DNA of 64,000 nucleotides, from contig JAGNWT010000007.1 of the NCBI GenBank assembly GCA_017985935.1, positions 1 to 64,000 of the forward strand, in the 5' to 3' direction. The DNA comes from Anaerolineales bacterium. GTDB lineage: Bacteria; Chloroflexota; Anaerolineae; Anaerolineales; Villigracilaceae. Below the pieces are notes generated by a model, which was given only the letters and a program-made list of their open reading frames with translations, was not told the DNA's origin and did not search any database. Shown in pieces: positions 9,083 through 17,331 of the stretch. Numbering within the stretch: the first letter of the stretch is position 1; each line of letters opens with the position of its first letter. Both the position numbers and the translations under genes were made by a program.

Positions 9083-9538
9083 ATGAAACTACACGATCTC
9101 GTACCCAATCCCGGGTCGAAAAAGAATCGAAAACGCGTAGGCCGCGGCATTTCAGCAGGGCAGGGTAAGACTGCCGGCCGCGGTACCAAGGGCGCAGGTG
9201 CCCGCTCCGGCGAAGGCGGTCACGCTTATCGTCAGGGTGGTAACCTCCCGTTCTTCCGCCGCCTGCCGTTCATCCGTGGTGAAGGATTCACCCCGCCGAA
9301 CCAGGTCTTCTACAACGAAGTGAACCTCGACCAGCTTTCACAGGCTTTCAAAGCCAATGCGGAAGTTACCCCTGAGGCTCTTGAAGCGGCGCACCTTCTT
9401 CGCGACTCCCGCAACCCGACAGTTGTTCTGGGCCGCGGTGAGATGACCGTTGCCCTCAAAGTGCGTGTCCATCGCATCAGCGCCGGTGCCAAAGCCAAGA
9501 TCGAAAAGGCTGGCGGCTCGGTCGAACTGATCGCCTAA
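9083..9538 (+). CDS. rplO: 50S ribosomal protein L15
   Basis: L15 of 151 residues beginning MKLHDLVPNPGSKKNRKRVGRG. The glycine/arginine-rich N-terminal tail is followed by the globular C-terminal domain. ATG 9083 is chosen over the in-frame TTG at 9077 because it matches the family start. It immediately precedes secY, the usual order. Confidence 0.96.
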   Translation: MKLHDLVPNPGSKKNRKRVGRGISAGQGKTAGRGTKGAGARSGEGGHAYRQGGNLPFFRRLPFIRGEGFTPPNQVFYNEVNLDQLSQAFKANAEVTPEALEAAHLLRDSRNPTVVLGRGEMTVALKVRVHRISAGAKAKIEKAGGSVELIA

Positions 9539-9557
9539 ACCCACTAAAAGGAAACTT

Positions 9558-10937
9558 ATGAAGACGACCTTTTCAGGCTGGCGTTATCTTTGGAAATCGG
9601 AAGACATTCGACGTAAGTTGGTCATTACGTTCGTGATCCTTGCGATTTACCGCATTGCGGCGAATGTCCCTGCGCCTGGCGTTGATTTCGCCATTTTGGC
9701 ACAGTTCAGGGCTCTCTCCACTGGCGGCGGAAATTTCCTGGATTTTCTGGACTTGCTCTCCGGCGGTACAGTATCCAACTTCTCTCTGCTTTCCATGGGT
9801 GTGTATCCCTACATCACCGCGCAGATCATCCTGCAACTTCTGATCCCCATCATCCCCGCTTTGCAGCGCCGGATGGAGGAAGACCCGCGGGAAGCTCGCC
9901 GCTGGCAGGAAAAGTGGACTTACTATCTTGCCGTTCCGATGGCCGCACTTTCCGCGATCGGACAGATTAATATCTTCAACTCCCTGTCGATCCAGGCGCT
10001 TCAGCAGCCGATCCTCCGATTTGGTTTTACCTCAGATCTGTGGCTCAATTCATTGACAGTTCTTTTGGCAATGACCGCTGGTACCATGTTTGCGATCTGG
10101 CTGGGTGAGTTGATCTCCGAGTACGGTATCCGCGGACAGGGTCTTTCCCTGATCATTTTCGCTGGCATCGTATCTCAGATGCCTTCCAACCTTGCCAGCC
10201 TGCTCGCAGATGAAACAACACGCTGGTTCATGTTGATCTTTACGATCGCGATCATCGTGGCGACAGTCTTTGCCATTGTTTACGTTCAGCAGGGCCGCCG
10301 CAATGTGCCGGTTATGTATCCTGGTCGTCGAATGGGCAATCGCATGTCCATGCCGGTTAAGGGCACCCTGCCTTTGATGGTGAACCTCTCCGGTATGATC
10401 CCGTTGATCTTTGCCAGCGCCATCTTGCAATTCCCAGCCATCCTTGCCAGCTATTTCACCCAAAGTGAAAATGCCGGCGTAGCCAATTTCTTTGCCGGCG
10501 TGCAGAACTTCTTTAGCGGCACAGGCACAAGTAATTCCGGCTATTGGATTTTATACTTCTTCATGGTCGTTATTTTTACTTTCTTCTACACCTCCGTCCT
10601 GTTCGATCAACAGAACTACGGCGATAACCTGAAGAAAGTGGGCGCAACAGTACCCGGCGTGCACACAGGTGCCCCCACTCAAAAATATTTGAGCACTGTC
10701 CAGCGCCGCATCACCCTTCCCGGAGCAGTATTCCTTGGAGTGGTTGCGATCATGCCCTTCCTCCTTGGGCTGCTTTTGAAAGCGCTCAGTTTGGACTCAG
10801 CCAGCGCGCAGACCGGGCTATTCCTTGTTTCATCTTCAGGTTTGCTCATTGTGGTCGGCGTTGTGCGTGACACTTTCATGAATATCGATGCCGAACTAAA
10901 ATTACACGGATATCAAGACTCGCTTCTCGTACGCTAA
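9558..10937 (+). CDS. secY: Protein translocase subunit SecY
   Basis: SecY of 459 residues, a polytopic membrane protein with about ten predicted helices. Recognisable parts are the plug/TM2 region (LLSGGTVSNFSLLSMGVYPYITAQIILQ), the TM5 segment GIRGQGLSLIIFAGI, and the C-terminal NIDAELKLHGY. It forms the protein-conducting channel with SecE and SecG. It lies in the standard rplO-secY-adk order. Confidence 0.97.
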   Translation: MKTTFSGWRYLWKSEDIRRKLVITFVILAIYRIAANVPAPGVDFAILAQFRALSTGGGNFLDFLDLLSGGTVSNFSLLSMGVYPYITAQIILQLLIPIIPALQRRMEEDPREARRWQEKWTYYLAVPMAALSAIGQINIFNSLSIQALQQPILRFGFTSDLWLNSLTVLLAMTAGTMFAIWLGELISEYGIRGQGLSLIIFAGIVSQMPSNLASLLADETTRWFMLIFTIAIIVATVFAIVYVQQGRRNVPVMYPGRRMGNRMSMPVKGTLPLMVNLSGMIPLIFASAILQFPAILASYFTQSENAGVANFFAGVQNFFSGTGTSNSGYWILYFFMVVIFTFFYTSVLFDQQNYGDNLKKVGATVPGVHTGAPTQKYLSTVQRRITLPGAVFLGVVAIMPFLLGLLLKALSLDSASAQTGLFLVSSSGLLIVVGVVRDTFMNIDAELKLHGYQDSLLVR

Positions 10938-10948
10938 AGGAGTTTGTC

Positions 10949-11599
10949 ATGGCGACCTACATCGTCTTGCTCGGTCCTCCAGGTGTCGGTAAGGGTACGC
11001 AAGCCAAGGTGTTGGCTGAAAAAACAAAGCTCGCGCATGTCTCCTCTGGTGATCTGTTTCGCGAGAACATTAAAAATCAAACAGAACTTGGCATGCTCGC
11101 CAAATCTTTCATGGATAAAGGCGAATTGGTGCCGGACGATGTGACCATAAAAATGATCCGCGAGCGAATCAAACGTCCAGACTGTGTAATGGGTGCGATC
11201 CTTGACGGATTTCCACGGACGCCGGCCCAGGCAGTTGCTCTTGAAAAGGCGCTTGTTGAGTATGGCGAGTGTGTGTATGCGGTTCCGTACATCACTGCTG
11301 ATGAACAGACCCTGATCGAAAGAGTTTGCGGGCGTTGGTCATGCCGGGCTCAGGGTCACATCTACCATGAGAAGTTCAACCCTCCAGTAAAAGCAGGTAT
11401 CTGCGATGTGGATGGCTCTGAGCTTTATCAGCGCGATGATGATAAAGTGGAAACTGTGACAAAGCGGATCCATGTTTATTTTGAACAGACCATGCCTCTT
11501 GTGGAGTACTACCGTAAACAAGGTAAGTTACGCGAGATAAACGGCATGGCGGCAGTGGAACAGGTTACTGAAGAACTGCTCTCAGCCCTGAAAAAGTAA
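10949..11599 (+). CDS. adk: Adenylate kinase
   Basis: Adenylate kinase of 216 residues (ATP + AMP = 2 ADP). The P-loop GPPGVGKGT is at residues 9-17, the AMP site DGFPRT follows, and a long lid domain is present. The lid contains Cys, Cys and Asp at three of the four usual zinc-ligand positions (SCRAQG ... GICDVDG), but Gln replaces the usual second Cys. The site may therefore be weakened or use another ligand. It is the middle gene of secY-adk-map. Confidence 0.95.
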   Translation: MATYIVLLGPPGVGKGTQAKVLAEKTKLAHVSSGDLFRENIKNQTELGMLAKSFMDKGELVPDDVTIKMIRERIKRPDCVMGAILDGFPRTPAQAVALEKALVEYGECVYAVPYITADEQTLIERVCGRWSCRAQGHIYHEKFNPPVKAGICDVDGSELYQRDDDKVETVTKRIHVYFEQTMPLVEYYRKQGKLREINGMAAVEQVTEELLSALKK

Positions 11600-11650
11600 T
11601 TATTTGTGAGTATGCAGGGGCTTGCCCCTGTTGAAAAGTAGGTTTATTAA

Positions 11651-12421
11651 ATGAGTTGGGAACGCCAGATCAATATTAAGACCCCTGCAGAGTTGAAGAC
11701 CATGCGCGAAGCGGGACGCATTAATGCAACTGTTCTGGCAGCAGTAAAGGAACGTTTACAACCCGGTGTGACGACCGCCGACCTCAACGCGGCTGCTGAG
11801 GAAGTGCTGAAGTCACACGGATGCATATCGCCATTCAAAGGCTATGGTCGTCCACCATTCCCAGCATCCATCACCGTCTGTATCAACGACGAGATGGTTC
11901 ATGGTATTCCTCATCCCAAACGCAAGTTGAAGGATGGAGATATAGTCTCGATTGACTGCGGCACGGTCTTTGAAGGTTTCGTCGGCGACTCCGCTTTCAC
12001 CGCCGGAGTGGGGGACATCTCCCCTGAAGCCGCGAAACTGCTTGAGGTCACAGAAGGTGCGTTGTATGCCGGCATCGATAAGATGCGCAAAGGCAAACGC
12101 ACTGGTGATGTCTCGGCGGCGATTCAGCAATATGTCGAAAGTCGTGGTCTCCATGTCACCCGCGAATATACGGGACATGGCGTCGGGCGAAACATGCACG
12201 AAGGACCGCAGGTGCCGAACATCGGCATCCCAGGAACCGGGTTGCTCCTTCGCCCAGGCGTGACCATTGCTCTCGAGCCCATGGTGCTTATTGGGACGCA
12301 CGAAACCCGCGTCCTGCCAGATAAATGGACGGTTGTCTCTGCTGATGGTTCCTTGACGGCACATTTTGAACATACGGTGGCCGTCACCGAAGGAGAACCT
12401 CTCATCCTGACTGTCTTGTGA
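11651..12421 (+). CDS. map: Type I methionine aminopeptidase
   Basis: Methionine aminopeptidase of 256 residues that removes initiator Met from nascent proteins. The five metal ligands of the pita-bread fold are visible: Asp102 (IDCGT), Asp113 (GDSAF), His176 (GHGVG), Glu209 (LEPM) and Glu247. There is no N-terminal zinc-finger extension. A small CAGGGG/CCCCTG hairpin (11615-11630) lies in the gap after adk. infA, which normally follows map, is absent here. Confidence 0.96.
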   Translation: MSWERQINIKTPAELKTMREAGRINATVLAAVKERLQPGVTTADLNAAAEEVLKSHGCISPFKGYGRPPFPASITVCINDEMVHGIPHPKRKLKDGDIVSIDCGTVFEGFVGDSAFTAGVGDISPEAAKLLEVTEGALYAGIDKMRKGKRTGDVSAAIQQYVESRGLHVTREYTGHGVGRNMHEGPQVPNIGIPGTGLLLRPGVTIALEPMVLIGTHETRVLPDKWTVVSADGSLTAHFEHTVAVTEGEPLILTVL

Positions 12422-12451
12422 TTGAACCCCACAGGATGACCGTGAAAAGTA

Positions 12452-12480
12452 TAGACGGATAGAAAAATAGCCTGTATAAT
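12452..12480 (+). promoter_or_regulatory. Sigma70-like promoter upstream of rpmJ
   Basis: TAGACG at 12452-12457 (-35, 4 of 6 matches) and a perfect TATAAT at 12475-12480, separated by 17 bases. It lies between map and rpmJ, where infA is usually found. It would start an internal transcript covering rpmJ through rpsI, including rpoA. Confidence 0.65.
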
Positions 12481-12527
12481 TAGAACTTTGGCTGTCAAGA
12501 GACAAGCCGCAAGTAAGGAGATTGATA

Positions 12528-12641
12528 ATGAAAGTTTCGCCCTCCATTCGCAAGCGTTGCTCCAAGTGCCGCATTGTACGGCGCAAGGGAATTATTTTCA
12601 TCATTTGCGAAAATCCAAAACATAAACAGAGACAGGGTTAG
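12528..12641 (+). CDS. rpmJ: 50S ribosomal protein L36
   Basis: L36 of 37 residues, with the zinc ligands CSKC, a later Cys (FIICENP) and the His of PKHKQRQG, which is the C+ form. The start ATG follows AAGGAG. Too short for many gene finders but unmistakable. It precedes rpsM as in most bacteria. Confidence 0.95.
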   Translation: MKVSPSIRKRCSKCRIVRRKGIIFIICENPKHKQRQG

Positions 12642-12652
12642 TGTGGTGACCT

Positions 12653-13039
12653 ATGGCGAGAATTGAAGGTGTTGACCTGCCCCGCAATAAGCGGGTTGAA
12701 GTTGGACTGACCTACCTTTATGGTATCGGACCGACCCGCGCTCAGAAGATTTTGGCTCAAACCAAAGTCAATCCTGATACGCGTATCAAAGACTTAAGCG
12801 AAGCGGATGTTGCCGCCATTCGCGAATATATTTCCAAGAACTACAAGGTCGAAGGCGATCTGCGCCGTGAGGTTCAATTGAACATCAAGCGCCTGATCGA
12901 AATCGGCTCCTATCGTGGCTTGCGCCATCGCCGTAACCTGCCCGTTAATGGTCAGCGCACCAAAACCAATGCGCGCACCCGCAAGGGTACCAAGAAGACG
13001 GTTGCCGGCCGCGGTCGTCGCAAGGGCGCGAAGAAGTAA
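12653..13039 (+). CDS. rpsM: 30S ribosomal protein S13
   Basis: S13 of 128 residues: [25 protein letters not shown] at the N-terminus and the [24 protein letters not shown] signature at the C-terminus, followed by a lysine-rich tail. It forms bridges to the 50S subunit and contacts P-site tRNA. First of the alpha-operon genes. Confidence 0.97.
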   Translation: MARIEGVDLPRNKRVEVGLTYLYGIGPTRAQKILAQTKVNPDTRIKDLSEADVAAIREYISKNYKVEGDLRREVQLNIKRLIEIGSYRGLRHRRNLPVNGQRTKTNARTRKGTKKTVAGRGRRKGAKK

Positions 13040-13064
13040 TCCTGTCCGAAAGGTATAGAAAAAA

Positions 13065-13469
13065 ATGGCTCAAAGTGTTCGTTCCACCCGACGCGCCACA
13101 GGCGCCAAAAAAGGGAAGCGCACCTTGTCCTCCGGACAGGTTCATATCTTTGCTTCCTTCAATAACACGATCGTGACCGTTACAGACACCGAAGGGAACA
13201 CTGTTTCCTGGGGTTCTGCCGGTTCCGCAGGCTTCAAGGGCTCTCGCAAGAGCACACCCTTCGCAGCCCGCCTTGCCGCCGAACAGGCTCTCAAGGCTGC
13301 CCAGCAATTGGGCTTGCAGGAAGTTGATCTTTTTGTAAAAGGACCTGGTCCCGGACGCGAGAACGCTATTCGCGCCGTACAGGCCATGGGATTGAAAGTA
13401 CGCTCGATCTCGGATATTACACCGGTTCCGCACAACGGATGCCGCCCTCCGAAGAAGCGACGCGTGTAA
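13065..13469 (+). CDS. rpsK: 30S ribosomal protein S11
   Basis: S11 of 134 residues with [15 protein letters not shown], the [18 protein letters not shown] segment and the C-terminal [13 protein letters not shown]. It forms part of the 30S platform near the E site. Confidence 0.98.
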   Translation: MAQSVRSTRRATGAKKGKRTLSSGQVHIFASFNNTIVTVTDTEGNTVSWGSAGSAGFKGSRKSTPFAARLAAEQALKAAQQLGLQEVDLFVKGPGPGRENAIRAVQAMGLKVRSISDITPVPHNGCRPPKKRRV

Positions 13470-13488
13470 TAGGTGAGGTTGCTGAGAT

Positions 13489-14148
13489 ATGGCTAAATCA
13501 TTAAGTCCAGTTTGTAAGCTTTGCAGACGCGAAGGTGAAAAACTTTTCCTGAAGGGTGAGCGCTGTTTCACCCCCAAGTGCTCTTTTGAGAAGCGCAACT
13601 TTGCCCCTGGCCAGCATGGAAGAACTGCTGGTCGTGGTGGTGGCAAGGGAATGGGAACCGGCCGCGCCTCCGACTTTGCACGCCAATTGCGTGCCAAGCA
13701 GAAGGCCCGCCGCATTTACGGCGTCATGGAACGGCAGTTCCGCCGCTATTATGACACCGCGATCACTCGCCGCGGTCTCACCGGTTTGAACCTGCTTCAG
13801 ATCCTTGAGTCCCGCCTCGACAACGTGGTGTACCGCCTTGGTTTCGCCTCCAGCCGCTCGCAGGCTCGTTTGTTGGTCGCCCATGGTCATTTCACTGTGA
13901 ATGGCCGCCGTAACGATGTCCCCTCCACTCTTCTTGGTGAAGGTGATGTTGTAAGCGTGCGCGAAGGCTCCAATAAATTGACCTATTTCAAAGATTTGGG
14001 CGACTACGCTGAGAAGCGCACCACCCCGAGCTGGCTCAACCGCGATATCAAAGGTATGTCCGGAACATTATCCCGCATGCCTGAACGTGCCGAAATTGAC
14101 GGAAGTCTCGACGAACAACTGATCGTCGAATACTATTCCAGACGCTAA
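13489..14148 (+). CDS. rpsD: 30S ribosomal protein S4, zinc-binding form
   Basis: S4 of 219 residues, longer than usual because of an internal Gly/Arg-rich stretch. The N-terminus carries a four-cysteine zinc site (VCKLC ... RCFTPKC). The S4 RNA-binding domain ([34 protein letters not shown]) is typical. S4 nucleates 30S assembly and represses the alpha operon in E. coli. A hairpin lies just downstream. Confidence 0.96.
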   Translation: MAKSLSPVCKLCRREGEKLFLKGERCFTPKCSFEKRNFAPGQHGRTAGRGGGKGMGTGRASDFARQLRAKQKARRIYGVMERQFRRYYDTAITRRGLTGLNLLQILESRLDNVVYRLGFASSRSQARLLVAHGHFTVNGRRNDVPSTLLGEGDVVSVREGSNKLTYFKDLGDYAEKRTTPSWLNRDIKGMSGTLSRMPERAEIDGSLDEQLIVEYYSRR

Positions 14149-14160
14149 TCCTCCTCCAGT

Positions 14161-14204
14161 TGCGCATCGGTTCGGGACCAAAAGATCGATCCTGAACCGG
14201 CGCA
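14161..14204 (+). promoter_or_regulatory. Stable hairpin between rpsD and rpoA
   Basis: TGCGC (14161-14165) pairs with GCGCA (14200-14204), and GGTTCGGGA (14169-14177) pairs with TCCTGAACC (14190-14198) with one G-U pair. No U-run follows, so it is not an intrinsic terminator. It may be an RNA-processing or translational control site upstream of rpoA. Confidence 0.5.
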
Positions 14205-14227
14205 TTATCAAAAGGGATAGGTGAACC

Positions 14228-15199
14228 GTGACGGGTATCATCACGAACATGGTTATGCCGAAGATCGAGCGCGAAGCTGAAGCTCGAAACTATGGCAAAT
14301 TCACAATTAGCCCGCTAGAGGGCGGTTACGGCGTGACGTTGGGCAATGCCCTGCGCCGCGTCCTGCTTTCCTCTCTGGAGGGTAATGCTATCACCTCTAT
14401 CCGTGTGGCGGATGTCTTGCATGAGTTTAGCGACATTCCCGGCGTACGAGAGGACGTCATTCAAGTCATGTTGCAGGTCAAACAGATCCGCATCAAGATG
14501 GATGGCGTGGATAGCGCCCGCATGCACCTCGAGGTGCGCGGCGAAGGAACGGTGACTGCCGCCGATATTGTTCCCCCGGCAGAGATCGAGATCGTCAATC
14601 CTGACCTGTACCTGTTTACAGTGGATGGACCCAAGACCAAGCTTGACATCGAATTCATGGTCGAACGCGGCCGTGGATATTCCCCGTCAAGCGAACGCGC
14701 CGGGCATATGCCCATCGGAGAACTTCCGGTGGATGCAATTTACAGCCCTGTGAAGCGGGTCAATTGGGAAGTGGCCTCTGCCCGTGTGGGACAGAGCACG
14801 AATTACGATAAATTGATTTTGGAAATCTGGACAGACGGCACCATCTCGCCGGAACGCGCTCTGAGCTCCTCAGCCCGCATCCTCATTGACCACCTGCGCT
14901 ATGTGGCTGGCATCAATGAAGAAATGCTGGCGGTAGCCATCGAGCGTGAATCCTCGGGAAGCCGTTTGAGCAGTGAACTGGCGGAAACGCCGGTGGAAGC
15001 CCTTGACCTTTCCGTGCGTGTATTCAATTCATTGAAGCGCACCGGGATCACCACAGTCGGTGATGTGCTCGACCTCCTCGAAAAGGGCGAGACCGCGGTC
15101 ATGTCCATCCGCAACTTTGGCGAAAAGAGTCTCGACGAACTTCGCGACAAGATGCGTGAAAAGGGCTTCATGAAAGACGAAACATCCTCGGAGAGTTAA
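14228..15199 (+). CDS. rpoA: DNA-directed RNA polymerase alpha subunit
   Basis: RNA polymerase alpha of 323 residues. The N-terminal dimerisation domain includes GGYGVTLGNALRRVLLSSLEG, and the C-terminal DNA-binding domain (about 255-320) includes LSVRVFNSLKRTGITTVGDVL. GTG 14228 is the likely start, behind AGGGAT; an in-frame ATG lies 7 codons downstream with a weaker ribosome-binding site. Confidence 0.96.
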   Translation: MTGIITNMVMPKIEREAEARNYGKFTISPLEGGYGVTLGNALRRVLLSSLEGNAITSIRVADVLHEFSDIPGVREDVIQVMLQVKQIRIKMDGVDSARMHLEVRGEGTVTAADIVPPAEIEIVNPDLYLFTVDGPKTKLDIEFMVERGRGYSPSSERAGHMPIGELPVDAIYSPVKRVNWEVASARVGQSTNYDKLILEIWTDGTISPERALSSSARILIDHLRYVAGINEEMLAVAIERESSGSRLSSELAETPVEALDLSVRVFNSLKRTGITTVGDVLDLLEKGETAVMSIRNFGEKSLDELRDKMREKGFMKDETSSES

Positions 15200-15202
15200 G
15201 AG

Positions 15203-15580
15203 ATGCGACATTCAGTAGCTGGTTACAAATTAAACCGCACCAAGGGCGCACGTATCGCCCTTCGGCGCAACCTGATCAAACAGTTCTTCACGCATGAGCG
15301 GATTCAAACCACCGAAGCCAAGGCTGCTGCCATTCGCGGCGAAGCCGAACGCTTGATCACGCTTGCACGCAACAGCGCCAACGGCACCGACATGGAAAAG
15401 GTCAATGCCCGCCGCCTTGCTGTTTCCAAGTTAGGCGACAACCAGATCATCAAGCGCCTGTTCGACGAGATCGCCCCGCGCTTTGCAAATCGCGCCGGCG
15501 GTTACACCCGCGTGATGAAGCTCGGACCCCGCCACGGTGACGCGGCTGAGATGGTCATTCTGGAATTGGTGGAAGAGTAA
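15203..15580 (+). CDS. rplQ: 50S ribosomal protein L17
   Basis: L17 of 125 residues with the signature FTHERIQTTEAKAAAIRGEAERLI and the C-terminal GGYTRVMKLGPRHGDAAEMVILELV. It binds near the tunnel exit. It starts 3 bases after rpoA and closes the alpha-operon order. Confidence 0.97.
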   Translation: MRHSVAGYKLNRTKGARIALRRNLIKQFFTHERIQTTEAKAAAIRGEAERLITLARNSANGTDMEKVNARRLAVSKLGDNQIIKRLFDEIAPRFANRAGGYTRVMKLGPRHGDAAEMVILELVEE

Positions 15581-15628
15581 GAAACATTTTGCGATCAGCC
15601 CGAAATCACCACAAGGGCTGACAGCTTT

Positions 15629-16375
15629 ATGGCACGTTACCAAGTGATCCTTGCCTACGACGGCACCGGTTTTACCGGAAGCCAGGTTCAGGCGAACTCC
15701 CGCACAGTGCAGGGCGAGTTGGAAAGAGCGCTCCGCAATCTGGGTTGGTCTGGGCGGACGGTCATCATGGCCGGGCGAACAGACACGGGAGTCCACGCGA
15801 CGGGGCAGGTTGCTGCATTTGATTTTGAATGGGCTCATCCGGAGGAAAAACTCCTGCGGGCGCTCAATGCAGACCTCCCGGCGGATCTTGTCATAAGAGA
15901 CTTGGTCCCGGCTCCGGCGGATTTTCATCCGCGCTTCGACGCCGCCTCACGTCAATATCGTTACAGGATGTTTTGTTCCCCGCTGCGTGACCCGTTGCGC
16001 GAGAAATTCCTGTGGCGGGTTTGGCCGCAAGTAGATGGAGATGCCCTTGTTCAGAATGCAAGCATCTTCCTCGGCACACATGATTTTGCCGCATTCGGTT
16101 CACGGACAACCCCCAAAGGGACGACCGTCCGGACAGTGACAAAAGCCGATTGGAAGAGAATGCCCGATGGGGAGTGGCAGTTCGAAGTCACGGCGGATGC
16201 GTTCTTATATCGCATGGTGAGAAGACTGGTTTTTGTGCAGGTGTCCGTTGCCCAGGGAAAATGTCCGGTGGAAAAAGTTCAACATGCTTTAACAAAGCAT
16301 GGCGCGCTTCTCGCAGGGCTGGCTCCCGCGCATGGGTTGACACTGGTTGAAGTAACGTATGGATCACATGAATAG
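15629..16375 (+). CDS. truA: tRNA pseudouridine(38-40) synthase TruA
   Basis: TruA of 248 residues. The catalytic Asp52 lies in GRTDTGVHA, and the family motif RQYRYRM is present. It converts uridines 38-40 of the tRNA anticodon arm to pseudouridine. The usual Trp after the N-terminal YDGT motif is Ser here (TGSQVQ). A short TCAGCCC/GGGCTGA hairpin (15595-15621) precedes the ATG and no good Shine-Dalgarno is visible. Placement between rplQ and rplM is common. Confidence 0.94.
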   Translation: MARYQVILAYDGTGFTGSQVQANSRTVQGELERALRNLGWSGRTVIMAGRTDTGVHATGQVAAFDFEWAHPEEKLLRALNADLPADLVIRDLVPAPADFHPRFDAASRQYRYRMFCSPLRDPLREKFLWRVWPQVDGDALVQNASIFLGTHDFAAFGSRTTPKGTTVRTVTKADWKRMPDGEWQFEVTADAFLYRMVRRLVFVQVSVAQGKCPVEKVQHALTKHGALLAGLAPAHGLTLVEVTYGSHE

Positions 16376-16397
16376 ATTATGAAACGGAGTGACGAAA

Positions 16398-16841
16398 GTG
16401 CAACAGAAAACATACTATCCGAAAGCCGCTGAAATTCAGCGTGACTGGGTTGTAATCGATGCCGAAGGGCAGAACCTAGGACGCCTCGCCGCGCGCGTTG
16501 CGCACATTCTGCTTGGCAAACACAAGCCGACCTTCACACCTGGTGTGGAGATGGGAGATTTTGTGGTGATCGTAAATACCGAGAAGGTTACGGTAACCGG
16601 CACCCGCACCAGCAGTAAACTGGAAAGCAAGATCTACTATGGTCACTCCGGTTACCCTGGTGGCTTGAAGAGCATCTCCTTGAAGGATCAGTTGGCGCAG
16701 CATCCTGATCGCGCTCTGCGTGATGCCGTGTGGGGCATGCTCCCGCATAACCGCATGGGACGCGCCACCCTCAAGCGTTTGAAGATCTACGCTGGACCTA
16801 ATCACCCGCACCAGGTGCAGACTCCGAAAGTTTCGGAATAA
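16398..16841 (+). CDS. rplM: 50S ribosomal protein L13
   Basis: L13 of 147 residues with [22 protein letters not shown] and the [21 protein letters not shown] signature. GTG 16398 is chosen because CGGAG at 16385-16389 is 8 bases upstream; the in-frame GTG at 16389 overlaps that Shine-Dalgarno. L13 is an early large-subunit assembly protein, paired with rpsI as usual. Confidence 0.96.
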   Translation: MQQKTYYPKAAEIQRDWVVIDAEGQNLGRLAARVAHILLGKHKPTFTPGVEMGDFVVIVNTEKVTVTGTRTSSKLESKIYYGHSGYPGGLKSISLKDQLAQHPDRALRDAVWGMLPHNRMGRATLKRLKIYAGPNHPHQVQTPKVSE

Positions 16842-16855
16842 AGAGGTAAGAGAAT

Positions 16856-17248
16856 ATGGCTCAATTTTATGAAGGCATTGGCCGTCGCAAGGAAAGCACC
16901 GCCCGCGTGCGCTTGATGACCGGCAGCGGCAAATTCACCGTAAACGAAAAAGAAGGCGCTGCCTTCTTCACCCGCATGGGCGATCTTGAAGACATCCTTC
17001 GCCCGTTCGGCGTGGTGGGGCAGGATGCGGCAAAGTACGATGTGAGCGTTTTGGTCAATGGCGGTGGCACCACCGGTCAGGCTGAATCTGTTCGCCTTGG
17101 CATTGCCCGCGCCCTCCAGCTCATCAACGCCGAGTGGACTGCCGCTCTGCGCAAGAAGGGCTTGCTCACCCGTGACGCCCGCGTCAAGGAACGCAAAAAG
17201 CCAGGCCTCAAGAAAGCCCGCAAGGCTCCCACTTACACCAAACGCTAA
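16856..17248 (+). CDS. rpsI: 30S ribosomal protein S9
   Basis: S9 of 130 residues with YEGIGRRKESTARVRL, the GGGTTGQAESVRLGIARAL segment and the C-terminal KKARKAPTYTKR tail that contacts P-site tRNA. It is the last gene of the ribosomal supercluster and is followed by a strong terminator. Confidence 0.97.
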   Translation: MAQFYEGIGRRKESTARVRLMTGSGKFTVNEKEGAAFFTRMGDLEDILRPFGVVGQDAAKYDVSVLVNGGGTTGQAESVRLGIARALQLINAEWTAALRKKGLLTRDARVKERKKPGLKKARKAPTYTKR

Positions 17249-17273
17249 ACCATTTCCATTCTGGAGCGTTGCC

Positions 17274-17318
17274 ACGTAATGCGTGATACACTTTTGTGCA
17301 CGCATTACGTTTTGTTTT
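17274..17318 (+). terminator. Intrinsic terminator ending the ribosomal supercluster
   Basis: Perfect 12-bp stem ACGTAATGCGTG (17274-17285) with CACGCATTACGT (17299-17310), a 13-base loop and TTTGTTTT. It separates rpsI from the mazG-like gene, whose ATG lies at 17332. Confidence 0.9.
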
Positions 17319-17331
17319 AAAGGATTTGAAC

